Positions 63,301 to 64,000 of a stretch of DNA of 64,000 nucleotides are shown piece after piece. The position numbers were made by a program, and so were the translations under genes. The DNA is from Channa striata. Its lineage: Eukaryota > Chordata > Actinopteri > Anabantiformes > Channidae. The stretch covers positions 9,796,001-9,860,000 of the forward strand of contig CM065182.1 in the NCBI GenBank assembly GCA_033026295.1, given 5' to 3'. Numbering within the stretch: the first letter of the stretch is position 1; each line of letters opens with the position of its first letter. Under the pieces are notes generated by a model, which was not told the origin of the DNA, did not search any database, and was given only the letters and a program-made list of their open reading frames with translations.

Positions 63301-64000
63301 AAGATAAGTAGATTATGAGTTGCTGTTTTCCTGTCCTCGTCGTAGCTCCTGTGAGTAAGTGAAATTGTTAGTTCTGTCTTAAAATAATAGTCACTTGCTC
63401 ACGGCACACTGTGGAAAAACTCCTGACCGCGAGGAAATTGCCTTTTAAGTCCATTTCAATAGACTTGATGGGAGCTGACATCCACAGTCCTTATTCTGTG
63501 CAAAAATGTATTCAGGTGTGTTTCCCGGTTGAGCTTTGGTGGAAGGATGGTAATAAAACGGGGGATTTTGTACTAAAAAGGCAACATGAAAGTATCTACT
63601 GTATTCGAGGGGTCTCTCAAAGGCCTGTTTTAATCAGTCCCTCAAGGAATGTGCAATGTTGTGATCTCAACAATTAATTCACCAAACCCCCAATGAATTA
63701 CAGTATGTACATCCTTGCAATTTTAAAACACCATAAAAACATTGCAACATGCATCACAATTATTTTCTAGAAAAGCTGTTTGGGAAATTCTGTGCATTCT
63801 AGGTGCACTTGACTGTCACGCTCCAAAAAATTGACCCTGTTGATTGTATATAATGGTTGAGGATGTAATAACATGTTAACAGTGACGCCGTGTGATACTG
63901 AACACACATGTTTGCAGGTATTTAATGATAACGGAAAACACTTAAAGAGCTGAAAATTTGAACTGAGGCTGCAGCTGCCATCGCCAAACACATTTCTAAG
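63301..64000. other. Unique DNA to the window end, nothing recognised
   Basis: No repeat family or exon seen. An 88-codon plus-strand frame (63411-63677) is unrecognised. Confidence 0.45.

Noticed and set aside
1..64000. CRISPR array, bacterial operon or phage region
   Set aside because: No regularly spaced repeats, ribosome-binding sites or dense coding. All mobile elements are eukaryotic in type.

Overview
The window reads as vertebrate nuclear DNA, most likely from a ray-finned (teleost) fish. It is A+T-rich and has no operons and no compact gene layout. Its recognisable repeats are of kinds I know from teleost genomes: a decayed Tc1-like transposase, two non-LTR retrotransposon (LINE) remnants, an L2-type tail ending in a GGAT tract, tRNA-derived SINE pieces, a decayed multi-unit repeat, and a repeat ending in an AT-rich ATAAATAAAATTGAAT-type tail. 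Family names come from remembered consensus motifs; no search was run. I found no protein-coding exon that I can identify. The open frames of 60-194 codons look like chance, repeat remnants, or local G+C effects.

Layout. 1-2.1 kb: a broken minus-strand Tc1-like transposase next to a poly(T) tract and an L2-type tail. 2.1-12 kb: mostly unique DNA with several stretches that look like regulatory conserved elements (homeodomain, POU and SOX-type words), although conservation cannot be seen from one sequence. 12-14.1 kb: an AT-rich palindrome, a minus-strand LINE C-terminal fragment, a perfect 3 x 25 bp minisatellite, and the first copy of an unnamed repeat whose second copy lies at 25.7 kb. 14-37 kb: largely unique, with a possible exon start at 34.0 kb. 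37.8-40 kb: a decayed multi-unit repeat and two SINE pieces in opposite orientation. 40-57 kb: unique, regulatory-looking DNA with a G-quadruplex motif (43.6 kb), a recursive-splice-site candidate (50.9 kb) and a G+C-rich island (53.8-54.1 kb). 57.7-58.5 kb: a minus-strand LINE reverse-transcriptase remnant. 59-64 kb: more regulatory-looking DNA, a long GT microsatellite, and a teleost repeat tail.

Interpretation. The best single signal is at 50912/50913 on the plus strand. A branch-point-like word, a pyrimidine tract free of AG, and a 3' splice site are joined directly to GTAAGT, which is the arrangement of a recursive splice site. If real, it would place the window inside a long intron of a plus-strand gene. 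Otherwise the window is best described as a gene desert. No CRISPR array, bacterial feature, rRNA, functional tRNA or named microRNA was seen.
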